From Candidatus Woesearchaeota archaeon (lineage in GTDB: Archaea; Nanobdellota; Nanobdellia; Woesearchaeales; JAFCFN01): a stretch of 10,691 bases of DNA. The stretch is from the NCBI GenBank assembly GCA_017609245.1, contig JAFCEI010000018.1, positions 1 to 10,691 on the forward strand. The letters run 5' to 3'. This document shows positions 5,045-10,691 of this stretch, piece after piece. Each line of letters opens with the position of its first letter. Position 1 is the first letter of the stretch. The notes beneath the pieces are model-generated. The model saw only the letters and a program-made list of their open reading frames with translations. It was not told where the DNA came from and did not search any database. The translations under genes were made by a program, and so were the position numbers.

Positions 5045-7393
5045 TTGGAACGAATTGCATGGTTTAAGGATTTGAAAAGAGATTCTATTGCTGTTGCCGG
5101 AGGCAAGGGCGCTAACTTAGGTGAGATGTTTAATATTGGTCTGCCTGTCCCTCCTGGATTTGCTGTCACTGCACAGACCTACAAGGAATTTATAGAAGAG
5201 ACCCTGATCAAAGAAAAGATTCTGGAGATAGTCAAGTCAATTGATATCAATGATACAGAGCAGCTGCAGAAAAAGGCAAACGAGATACAAAAGCTCATCG
5301 TCTCCACAGAGGTTCCTGACAAGATTAAAGAGGACATCATAGAAGCTTATGATGTCCTGTCTGCTGAGAAATCTGATTCTGTTCATGACATGGTCAAGGA
5401 AAAGGAAAAGCCGTTTGTGGCTGTGAGAAGCTCTGCAACTGCAGAGGATCTTCCTGAAGCAAGTTTTGCAGGCCAGCAGGCAACATTCCTGAACATTCAG
5501 GGTGATGAAGAGCTGATACAGGCTGTAAGAGGATGTTGGGCATCATTATTTACTGCACGGGCAGTCTATTACAGGGAGAAGAATAATTTTCCTCATGACA
5601 AGGTATTGATATCTGTGATTGTGCAGAAGATGATCGATTCTGACAAGTCAGGAGTAATGTTTTCTGCAAATCCTGCTACAAATAATCTTAAAGAGATCGT
5701 GATTGAAGGTGCTTTTGGGCTTGGTGAAGCAATTGTTTCTGGTGCTGTCAATCCTGACATGTATGTTGTTGATAAAGATACCCTGGACATCAAGAAAATT
5801 GAAGTAAAAAAGCAGAAGATCAAGATCATAAGGGATCCAGAAACCCATAAAACAGTCAAAATACCTCTAAGTGAGAAAGAAGAGGCAAAGCAGGTGCTTG
5901 ACGAGAATGAGATAAAACAGCTGGCAGTTTATGCAAAGAAGATAGAAAGGCACTATGAAAAGCCGCAGGATATGGAGTGGGCTGTTGATGATGATAATAT
6001 ATATATTGTTCAAAGCCGCGCAATCACGACCATCAGAGAAGCTGCAGAAGAGAGAAAGATGAAAGGAGGGGGTGAAAAAGAGATTTTAGTAAAAGGAGAG
6101 ATAGCATCTCCTGGGATTGCTTCAGGTGTCGTAAAGATTATCCATGATATTTCTGAACTTGACAAGATCCAAAAAGGAGATGTTTTAGTCACTACAATGA
6201 CAACTCCTGACATGGTGCCTGCTATGCAGAAAGCATCTGCGATTGTCACAGATGAAGGCGGCATTACGTGCCATGCCGCTATTGTTTCCAGGGAGATGGG
6301 AATCCCATGCATTGTCGGCACCGGCAATGCGACAAGCGTGTTGAAGGATGGTGAAGAGGTCACTGTTCATGCAACCCAAGGCGTTGTTTACAAGGGAAGG
6401 GCGGAGTTTGAAAAAGCTCCTGAGAAAAAAGAGCTTGCTCCACGAACAGCTCCTGTTCCAATAATTACAGGAACCCAGATCAAGGTAATGGTCGATCTTC
6501 CTGACTATGCCCAAAAAGCTGCTGCAACTGGCGCTGACGGAGTTGGTCTGGTAAGGCTGGAGATGATCATTGCCGGCAAAGGCGAGCTTCCTGCACATTA
6601 TATCAAAACAAACAGGAAAGAAGAATACATCAAGATGCTTGTCGAGGGCCTTGGAAAGATCGCATCGGCATTTAAAGGAAAGCCTGTATGGGTAAGAACA
6701 TCTGACATAAGAACTGACGAATACAGAAATCTGAAAGGAGGGGAAGATGAGCCGCGTGAATCAAACCCGATGATGGGGTGGCATGCAATCAGAAGGTCTT
6801 TGGACCAGAAAGAGATTTTAGAAGCAGAATTTACTGCAATCAAAAGGCTGCATGACCAGGGGCTGACAAATATCGGCGTCATGATACCTTTTGTAATCAG
6901 ATCAAGAGAGGTAAGGGAGGCCAAAGAGATAATGAGGCAGGCAGGACTAGAGCCTTGCCAGGATATTGAGTTTGGCGTGATGATTGAAACTCCTGCATCA
7001 TGTTTCATAATCAAAGAATTGTGCGAAGAAGGTCTTGATTTTATCTCATTTGGAACAAATGACCTGACCCAGTTGACATTAGGAATTGACAGGAATAATG
7101 AGAGAATTGCCAAACTGTATGATGAGATGCATCCTGCTGTGCTAAGAGAGATAGCTGCTGTGATAAAGGTCTGCAAGAGGCGCGGCGTGAAAACCTCGAT
7201 ATGCGGACAGGCAGGTTCAAGGCCTGAGATGGCTGCATTTTTAGTTAAGCATGGGATTGACTCTATATCTGCAAACAGGGATGCAGTCCAGACCATCAAA
7301 GAGGTTGTTGCAAGGGCTGAGAGAAGATTATTGTTAGATGCTGAGAGAAAGGAGATTGAAAATCAAGATGAGTCAGCTGAAGAAGAGCAATAA
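5045..7393 (+). CDS. ppsA: Phosphoenolpyruvate synthase (pyruvate, water dikinase)
   Basis: This 782-residue cytosolic enzyme converts pyruvate, ATP and water to phosphoenolpyruvate, AMP and phosphate, the entry step of gluconeogenesis. The N-terminal ATP/pyruvate-binding domain (about 1-330) has GGKGANLGEM (19-28), VRSSATAEDLPEASFAGQQ (127-145) and GLGEAIVSGAVNPD (225-238). The swivelling phosphohistidine domain (about 345-455) carries His410 in GGITCHAAI. The C-terminal TIM barrel (about 475-765) contains VRTSDIRTDEYRNLKGG (550-566), FGTNDLTQLTLGIDR (669-683) and catalytic Cys720 in SICGQAG. Length is close to the E. coli enzyme (792). The start is TTG: the next ATG, at codon 28, would remove the nucleotide-binding loop. 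An acidic tail (ESAEEEQ) ends the protein. It is complete, with its own promoter and a T-tract terminator; it is probably monocistronic. Confidence 0.97.
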   Translation: MERIAWFKDLKRDSIAVAGGKGANLGEMFNIGLPVPPGFAVTAQTYKEFIEETLIKEKILEIVKSIDINDTEQLQKKANEIQKLIVSTEVPDKIKEDIIEAYDVLSAEKSDSVHDMVKEKEKPFVAVRSSATAEDLPEASFAGQQATFLNIQGDEELIQAVRGCWASLFTARAVYYREKNNFPHDKVLISVIVQKMIDSDKSGVMFSANPATNNLKEIVIEGAFGLGEAIVSGAVNPDMYVVDKDTLDIKKIEVKKQKIKIIRDPETHKTVKIPLSEKEEAKQVLDENEIKQLAVYAKKIERHYEKPQDMEWAVDDDNIYIVQSRAITTIREAAEERKMKGGGEKEILVKGEIASPGIASGVVKIIHDISELDKIQKGDVLVTTMTTPDMVPAMQKASAIVTDEGGITCHAAIVSREMGIPCIVGTGNATSVLKDGEEVTVHATQGVVYKGRAEFEKAPEKKELAPRTAPVPIITGTQIKVMVDLPDYAQKAAATGADGVGLVRLEMIIAGKGELPAHYIKTNRKEEYIKMLVEGLGKIASAFKGKPVWVRTSDIRTDEYRNLKGGEDEPRESNPMMGWHAIRRSLDQKEILEAEFTAIKRLHDQGLTNIGVMIPFVIRSREVREAKEIMRQAGLEPCQDIEFGVMIETPASCFIIKELCEEGLDFISFGTNDLTQLTLGIDRNNERIAKLYDEMHPAVLREIAAVIKVCKRRGVKTSICGQAGSRPEMAAFLVKHGIDSISANRDAVQTIKEVVARAERRLLLDAERKEIENQDESAEEEQ

Positions 7394-7397
7394 ATTA

Positions 7398-7405
7398 TTT
7401 TTTTT
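7398..7405 (+). terminator. T8 tract after ppsA
   Basis: Eight consecutive T residues begin 4 bases after the ppsA stop codon, the usual form of an archaeal intrinsic terminator. It lies upstream of the palindromes and promoter of the next gene, so the winged-helix gene should be transcribed separately. Confidence 0.55.
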
Positions 7406-7417
7406 AGGGTAATTATT

Positions 7418-7446
7418 TGCAATATTGCAGAAATTAAAAATTTCTG
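7418..7446. repeat. Nested palindromes upstream of the winged-helix gene (candidate operator)
   Basis: TGCAATATTGCA (7418-7429) is a perfect 12-bp palindrome. It overlaps by two bases a second perfect inverted repeat, CAGAAATT-aaa-AATTTCTG (7428-7446). Both sit just upstream of the TATA-like element of the winged-helix gene and after the ppsA terminator. Such symmetry suits a dimeric regulator, possibly the product of the next gene; this is inference. Confidence 0.5.
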
Positions 7447-7460
7447 TCGCAAAAATATTT
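7446..7460 (+). promoter_or_regulatory. Probable promoter of the winged-helix gene
   Basis: CGCAAA followed by an AATATTT element (about 7452-7460) is centred about 24 bases before the ATG at 7480, which predicts a leaderless transcript. No Shine-Dalgarno sequence precedes the ATG. The TATA match is weaker than at the other promoters here. Confidence 0.4.
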
Positions 7461-7479
7461 GATTTTTTGATATTAAAAA

Positions 7480-7788
7480 ATGCCGCGAGGAAGACCGATA
7501 AAAAGCCGGATAAGACAGAATATTGTTGAGATACTTTATTTTATAGGCAAGGCTCATGGATACAAAATATATCACATCTATAATAAAATATTTCCCAGGG
7601 TTTCAATGAGGTCCATCTATTATCATCTGAAGAAGGGCTTGGCTCTGGAAGAATTTAAAATTGACCAGATAAAGCAGGAAAAAGGGGACTATAGCTGGGG
7701 AGCTACTGCTGAGAAGATCTATTATGCTTTAGGCAAGAATGCAAAGCCTAAGATTGATGAAAGAGTCAAGAGATATCTGGAACATTAG
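7480..7788 (+). CDS. Small winged-helix DNA-binding protein with AT-hook-like N-terminus
   Basis: This 102-residue basic protein opens with PRGRP (residues 2-6), the core of the AT-hook motif that lies in the minor groove of AT-rich DNA. Residues about 10-85 look like a winged helix: helix IRQNIVEILYFIGKAHG (11-27), a second helix YKIYHIYNKIF (28-38), the likely recognition helix SMRSIYYHLKKGL (42-54), then a wing around 58-75. Closest in style are PadR/ArsR-type regulators, but I cannot assign a family with certainty. No ligand-binding domain, metal site or membrane helix is present, so it may act as a local regulator or a chromatin protein. It has its own leaderless-type promoter preceded by two palindromes. 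Its stop codon overlaps the stop of the convergent trmJ-type gene. Confidence 0.85.
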   Translation: MPRGRPIKSRIRQNIVEILYFIGKAHGYKIYHIYNKIFPRVSMRSIYYHLKKGLALEEFKIDQIKQEKGDYSWGATAEKIYYALGKNAKPKIDERVKRYLEH

Positions 7789-8465
7789 AGCTTTCTTAGA
7801 AATCCCAAAAGCGCAAACGCTTCTCTTTTTGTAAGCATTGACTTGCCGAGTATCCTTTTCCACAGTCTCTTTTGAGTCTCCCTTTTCTGCGCTGTCTCAA
7901 ACGGCATCTGTTCTAATTTTTTATTGAGCAATCTCAGAATAATTTTTTTTTCTTTTTTAGTCGCAATCGGGATATTTTTTGCTAATTGTTTTTCACCTTG
8001 TTTTTTGAACAATTCATAAAATATTATTGATGCTGCATGAGATATGTTAAGTGCAGAATATTTTGATGAGGGGATATTAACGACAAAATCACATCCTAGA
8101 ATCTCCTTGTTTGTCAAGCCGCTGTCTTCCCTGCCGAACAATATAGCAATTTTTCCTTTTTTTGATTTTAATTTTTCTGCAAGCTCTTCTGGAACTAGCG
8201 GCGATCTTGGTATGTTGTAATCTCTCCCAAGTTTTGAGGTTGTTCCAATGATATAATCAAATTTTCTTAGATGACTTTTTTCAACTATCTTTGATTTTTT
8301 CAGTATTGGTTTGGCATGTTTTGCCCTTTTTATCGCTTCCATGCTCAGATGGTCGCATTTTGGGTTTACAATAACAAGATTTTTCAGGCCAAAATTCATC
8401 ATAGCTCTTGCCACTGCACCTATGTTTCCAGATGTTTTTGGCTCAATCAAAACAACATATATCAT
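7785..8465 (-). CDS. trmJ: TrmJ-type tRNA 2'-O-methyltransferase (SPOUT/TrmH family)
   Basis: Starting at the ATG at 8465 this is a 226-residue SPOUT methyltransferase. Visible motifs are the N-terminal strand and helix IYVVLIEPKTSGNIGAVARA (2-21), GTTS (74-77), LFGREDSGLTNKE (109-121), and SALNISHAASI (137-147), which form the trefoil-knot cofactor site for S-adenosylmethionine. The family methylates the 2'-OH of nucleotide 32 in tRNA; archaeal TrmJ is known to modify C32. The C-terminus (about 160-226) is a basic helical extension that probably helps dimerisation or tRNA binding. A start 20 codons upstream is possible in this frame but lies inside the M50 gene and adds sequence unlike the family; the chosen ATG overlaps the M50 stop as ATGA, the usual sign of translational coupling. 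It is the last gene of the histone operon. Confidence 0.9.
   Translation of the reverse strand: MIYVVLIEPKTSGNIGAVARAMMNFGLKNLVIVNPKCDHLSMEAIKRAKHAKPILKKSKIVEKSHLRKFDYIIGTTSKLGRDYNIPRSPLVPEELAEKLKSKKGKIAILFGREDSGLTNKEILGCDFVVNIPSSKYSALNISHAASIIFYELFKKQGEKQLAKNIPIATKKEKKIILRLLNKKLEQMPFETAQKRETQKRLWKRILGKSMLTKREAFALLGFLRKL
7809..7830 (+). terminator. Hairpin plus T-tract terminator for the winged-helix transcript
   Basis: AAGCG-caaa-CGCTT (7809-7822) is a perfect 5-bp hairpin followed by CTCTTTTT. It starts 20 bases after the winged-helix stop and is in the right orientation for that transcript. It lies inside the 3' coding end of the convergent methyltransferase gene, so both uses share the same bases. 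Confidence 0.4.
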
Positions 8466-9682
8466 CGTATCAAGAATCCGACTACATAAGGGAAGAGAAT
8501 ATTGATTATGATCAATGCGAGGCATATCAGAGATATCCTTTTCCAGATGACGTATGCTCTTTTTTCATCAAAAAACTTTAACAGGCTTGTGTGAAGAATC
8601 CTTCCTCCATCTACAGGACCTAATGGCAGCAGGTTTGCCAGCCCAATACCAAAATTAAGAATTATCAGCCACATAAATATGTTTATTATGTGATATATCA
8701 GCGCTGAGCCAAATGCTCCAAACTTATTTTTTGCCCAATCAGTATATTCAGGAATTACCTTAAAATTTATTCCAATAACCCCTTTTGACGCATTTTCAGG
8801 ACTTGGTTTTGTTGTAATCTGATAATCTTCGCTATCTGCGGTCAGGGTGATTGTCTGGCCAGGAGTCAAATTAACAAGAGGCGCAATAAACCCTGCCTCA
8901 TCTTTTATTGATATATTATTTACAGCAGTTATCACCATGCCTTTTTCAAGGCCCCCTTGTTCAGCAGCAGAATCTTCTGCAATGTTTTTTATCTCAAGGC
9001 CCCTGTATTCTATCATCTCAGGAGCCAATGACCCAAAGTCAATGATTGCTGTCTTTTGGGTTATGTTATGCGATATTCCCACATCCATGCCAAAGAAATC
9101 CAGGTTTGGCAGGGCAAAACCAAACAAGAAAATCAGTATCAACGCCATCAAGATATTTGATACAGGGCCTGCTGCAAATACTGCCAGCTGCCTTGATTTT
9201 TTCTTTTTCATAAGCTTTTTTTCATCTGGCTCTACAAATGCCCCGAATATTGGGCCAAAGAAAACAATACCTGTGTTTTTTACTCTTACTTTGTATAGTG
9301 CAGACATAACTCCGTGGCTAAACTCATGTATTACAGCAACAATAAATATGCTTATCAGCGTGTACCAAAGAGGTGTTGTAATTCCTGGCAACACCAGCCC
9401 TAGAACTGGCTCTGCAGCAGGCGCAATAAAAAAATGAACAAATCCTTTTACCAGTAAAAATGATATCCAGAATAAGCCCAGATATGCGACGATTATGCCT
9501 GCCAGACCGATTAAATTCAGCAGACCAGGAGCAAACCCTGCTATCTTTTTCATCAGCTTTATGCCGATCTTGGTTCGATACAAGGCAATAAACCTTGCCT
9601 GGATGTCAAACTTCTTCCTGTTGAGATAGATCAATAGGAAAACTATAGAATAAAAAATAATAACCGGCAGCCATGCACTCAT
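8462..9682 (-). CDS. Site-2 protease family (M50) intramembrane zinc metalloprotease with PDZ domain
   Basis: This 406-residue membrane protein carries the M50 zinc-site motif H119-E120-F-S-H123 inside a transmembrane helix (about 105-128), and the second conserved motif N350-L-L-P353-L-G-P-V-D358-G-G in a later one. Hydrophobic segments lie near 5-20, 54-78, 105-128, 165-190, 325-350 and 381-404. Between the two catalytic parts, residues about 228-292 resemble a PDZ domain (KNIAEDSAAEQGGLEKGMVI), as in RseP-type proteases. Four N-x-S/T sequons (N206, N256, N271, N297) fall only in this loop, which suggests it faces outward. The family cuts transmembrane substrates, often in envelope stress signalling; its target here is unknown. 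It begins 1 base after the eL40 stop and overlaps the methyltransferase start by 4 bases. Confidence 0.93.
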   Translation of the reverse strand: MSAWLPVIIFYSIVFLLIYLNRKKFDIQARFIALYRTKIGIKLMKKIAGFAPGLLNLIGLAGIIVAYLGLFWISFLLVKGFVHFFIAPAAEPVLGLVLPGITTPLWYTLISIFIVAVIHEFSHGVMSALYKVRVKNTGIVFFGPIFGAFVEPDEKKLMKKKKSRQLAVFAAGPVSNILMALILIFLFGFALPNLDFFGMDVGISHNITQKTAIIDFGSLAPEMIEYRGLEIKNIAEDSAAEQGGLEKGMVITAVNNISIKDEAGFIAPLVNLTPGQTITLTADSEDYQITTKPSPENASKGVIGINFKVIPEYTDWAKNKFGAFGSALIYHIINIFMWLIILNFGIGLANLLPLGPVDGGRILHTSLLKFFDEKRAYVIWKRISLICLALIIINILFPYVVGFLIR

Positions 9683-9683
9683 C

Positions 9684-9845
9684 TTATTTCTTTCTGACTG
9701 TTCTTAGGGCCTTGCTGTTGCATCTTCTGCAGGATATCTTTCCTGCAATAACTTTCATAGGATTGGCCTTTATCTTTGTCTTGCATTTTTTGCAGACAAA
9801 AACATTCTTGAACATCCTTGCTTCTGCTTCTGCGAATTTAGCCAT
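9684..9845 (-). CDS. rpl40e: Large-subunit ribosomal protein eL40 (L40e)
   Basis: This is a complete gene of 53 residues. It begins MAKFAEAEARMFKN and has two CxxC pairs, C18-x2-C21 (VCKKC) and C39-x2-C42 (SCRRC), forming the zinc ribbon typical of eL40, with a highly basic remainder and a KALRTVRKK end. The protein is an archaeal and eukaryotic component of the 50S/60S subunit; in eukaryotes it is made as a ubiquitin fusion, in archaea it stands alone as here. Its ATG follows the aIF5A stop by 2 bases, and a GGTGAT stretch in the end of that gene may serve as ribosome binding site. The M50 protease gene starts 1 base after its stop. Length and cysteine spacing fit the archaeal family. Confidence 0.93.
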   Translation of the reverse strand: MAKFAEAEARMFKNVFVCKKCKTKIKANPMKVIAGKISCRRCNSKALRTVRKK

Positions 9846-9847
9846 GT

Positions 9848-10246
9848 TTAATCACCGGATTTAACCTGTTTCATCACCTTATCATTAAGTATTACCCAGT
9901 AAAGAATGTTACAGCCCTCTACAATCTCTGCCTTAAGTTCTTCTGGAATCTTAAGATCAAATGTCTCATATGTTTCTGCATCCATCACATTCGCCGTATC
10001 GCCATGCATTGATAACACTGTTGCTGTTTTCTTTTCAATGATCGGAGATTCTACCTTGTCATGACCTGGCATAACTGTAACTCTCTTCTGATTATCGATA
10101 AGGCCAATTGCTTCTACTCTGCATTTCGCATGACCGTGTTTTCCTGGCCTGGATGTCAGGATATTTGCTACCTTGCAGGCAGCCCCGTCTATCACAACAT
10201 AGCTTCCAGGCTTTAATGATGAGACTTGAACTAATTTTGTTGCCAT
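9848..10246 (-). CDS. eif5a: Translation factor aIF5A
   Basis: This 132-residue protein is the archaeal homologue of eIF5A and bacterial EF-P, which relieves stalled ribosomes, for example at proline stretches. The N-terminal SH3-like domain (about 1-70) contains the modification loop TSRPGKHGHAK (31-41), in which Lys36 is the residue converted to deoxyhypusine or hypusine. The C-terminal OB-fold (about 72-130) follows. Length is normal and no key residue is missing. It starts 3 bases after the histone stop and ends 2 bases before eL40, with no Shine-Dalgarno sequence of its own, so translation probably relies on coupling. The modifying enzyme deoxyhypusine synthase is not in the window. Confidence 0.97.
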   Translation of the reverse strand: MATKLVQVSSLKPGSYVVIDGAACKVANILTSRPGKHGHAKCRVEAIGLIDNQKRVTVMPGHDKVESPIIEKKTATVLSMHGDTANVMDAETYETFDLKIPEELKAEIVEGCNILYWVILNDKVMKQVKSGD

Positions 10247-10249
10247 TTT

Positions 10250-10456
10250 TTATTTAGATGCTAACTTGATGTCTCCTTCTTTTATTGTCTTTCTTCCAGC
10301 ATGCATCGCCAGCCTGACTGCTTTTGCTCCGATATCTTCTGCAGATTCTTCAAGAGCATTTTTTAGGGCAATTTTTGCCTTGTCTGAGACGCGCTCTGCA
10401 CCTGCTTTTTTTAGTATTTTTTCCATTGCTGCCAGCGGCAATACTCTTTTTACCAT
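10250..10456 (-). CDS. Archaeal histone (HMf family)
   Basis: This 68-residue protein is a single histone fold. Helix 1 spans about 7-18 (PLAAMEKILKKA), loop 1 is GAERVS (19-24) with DNA-contacting Arg22, helix 2 runs 25-52, loop 2 is AGRKTIK (53-59), and helix 3 (60-67) ends in DIKLAS. These match HMfA/HMfB closely and give a tail-less histone of normal size that dimerises and wraps DNA. The ATG at 10456 is fixed by a perfect Shine-Dalgarno sequence 7 bases upstream. A BRE/TATA promoter lies before it and the gene heads a five-gene unit with aIF5A, eL40, the M50 protease and the methyltransferase. Nothing in the fold appears altered. Confidence 0.97.
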   Translation of the reverse strand: MVKRVLPLAAMEKILKKAGAERVSDKAKIALKNALEESAEDIGAKAVRLAMHAGRKTIKEGDIKLASK

Positions 10457-10463
10457 TAGAAAG

Positions 10464-10473
10464 CCTCCTTTTT
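10464..10473 (-). promoter_or_regulatory. Strong ribosome binding site of the histone gene
   Basis: On the minus strand AAAAAGGAGG precedes the ATG with a 7-base spacer. It is identical in sequence and spacing to the site before the small membrane protein at 4601-4610. It fixes the histone start and suggests high translation. Confidence 0.8.
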
Positions 10474-10498
10474 AGTGTTTTTTAAGAGTTTTTGCTCA

Positions 10499-10513
10499 TA
10501 TTTAAAATCTTCG
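10499..10513 (-). promoter_or_regulatory. Histone operon promoter (BRE plus TATA box)
   Basis: On the minus strand CGAAG (10513-10509), two bases, then TTTAAATA (10506-10499) form the promoter core. The transcript start is predicted near 10476, giving a leader of about 20 bases that holds the ribosome binding site. The BRE and part of the TATA box lie in an inverted repeat TAAAATC-ttc-GATTTTA (10503-10519), which could be an operator or a chance result of AT-rich DNA. No other promoter is obvious before the following four genes. Confidence 0.65.
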
Positions 10514-10525
10514 ATTTTACAGCTG

Positions 10526-10691
10526 TTATTCCAAGGCATAGCGCAATATTGCTGCAATCTTCCCTAGATCTTTTAGCTGAGCTCCTTCTCTTGTTTCTGT
10601 GGATATTATCTTAACTTCAGCACCTGTTTTTTTTGCTTCCTGGTCCAGCTCTTCTATCTTTTCATCATCAAGCTCCTCTGAAAGCAGCAGC
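10526..10691 (-). CDS. pelA: Pelota (Dom34-like mRNA surveillance protein), C-terminal fragment
   Basis: The last 54 residues of a gene that enters from the right edge end at a TAA at 10526-10528. They read as the end of the eRF1 domain 3 of archaeal Pelota: LLLSEEL, an acidic helix, then VKIISTETREGAQLKDLG and the ending IAAILRYALE, which matches the family's characteristic C-terminus. Pelota recognises ribosomes stalled on mRNA lacking a usable stop or blocked in elongation and, with ABCE1, splits them. The rest of the protein lies outside the window. It precedes the histone gene on the same strand by 69 bases, but the histone has its own promoter. The call rests on a short fragment with a distinctive pattern. 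Confidence 0.85.
   Translation of the reverse strand, partial: LLLSEELDDEKIEELDQEAKKTGAEVKIISTETREGAQLKDLGKIAAILRYALE

Noticed and set aside
6598..7299. 233-codon open frame on the minus strand
   Set aside because: It is the antisense shadow of the ppsA C-terminal barrel, which has clear catalytic motifs; no promoter or ribosome binding site supports it.
8466..8525. Upstream start for the methyltransferase giving 246 residues
   Set aside because: The extra 20 residues lie wholly within the M50 coding region, do not resemble the SPOUT family, and the ATG at 8465 forms a standard ATGA overlap.
8847..9437. 196-codon open frame on the plus strand
   Set aside because: It mirrors the hydrophobic M50 protease gene on the other strand, which has HExxH and NxxP...DG motifs; the plus frame shows no family pattern.
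10538..10553. Second copy of GCAATATTGC, part of the winged-helix palindrome, near the right edge
   Set aside because: It falls in Pelota codons for the conserved IAAILR end, so protein constraint explains it.
1..10691. CRISPR arrays, tRNA genes, insertion sequences, toxin-antitoxin or defence genes
   Set aside because: No spaced direct repeats, cloverleaf-like segments, transposase motifs or terminal inverted repeats were seen; all gaps between genes are under about 135 bases and are explained by promoters and terminators.

Overview
The window reads as a stretch of archaeal chromosome, most plausibly from a small-genome, mesophilic DPANN-type archaeon (Woesearchaeota/Pacearchaeota-like). 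The archaeal assignment rests on an HMf-type histone, aIF5A, ribosomal protein eL40, the C-terminus of Pelota, a COG1750-type secreted Lon-like protease, archaeal-type topoisomerase I, and TATA/BRE promoters with T-tract terminators. The lineage within Archaea is inferred from general resemblance (tight packing, AT-rich DNA, the 'MPRGRP' winged-helix protein) and is less certain. There is no reverse gyrase, rRNA, tRNA, CRISPR array, insertion sequence or phage gene. No gap between genes exceeds about 135 bases.

Left block, minus strand (1-4485): a divergent promoter region drives topA, which is followed after 6 bases by a membrane-anchored, extracytoplasmic Lon-family serine protease. Downstream, with its own TATA box, lies a lipoprotein with a phospholipase D-like (HKD) domain that runs off the left edge. 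Middle block, plus strand (4618-7788): a small four-helix membrane protein of unknown function with strong expression signals, then phosphoenolpyruvate synthase (TTG start), then a 102-residue winged-helix protein with an AT-hook-like N-terminus. Right block, minus strand (7785-10691): the end of pelota, then a tightly packed run of histone, aIF5A, eL40, a site-2 (M50) membrane protease and a TrmJ-type tRNA 2'-O-methyltransferase. These five genes are separated by 3, 2 and 1 bases and finally a 4-base ATGA overlap, so they are probably one transcript started at the histone promoter.

Functionally the window combines chromosome architecture (histone, TopA, possibly the winged-helix/AT-hook protein), translation and RNA quality control (aIF5A, eL40, Pelota, TrmJ), envelope proteolysis (Lon-like and M50 proteases) and central carbon metabolism (PpsA). 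I do not see a clearly new defence or mobile system. The most interesting signals are: a near-identical promoter core shared by the histone and topA; an identical ribosome-binding site shared by the histone and the unknown membrane protein; nested palindromes in front of the winged-helix gene; a GC-rich palindrome forming the 3' end of the Lon-like gene; and clusters of N-glycosylation sequons that mark the outward-facing parts of both membrane proteases.
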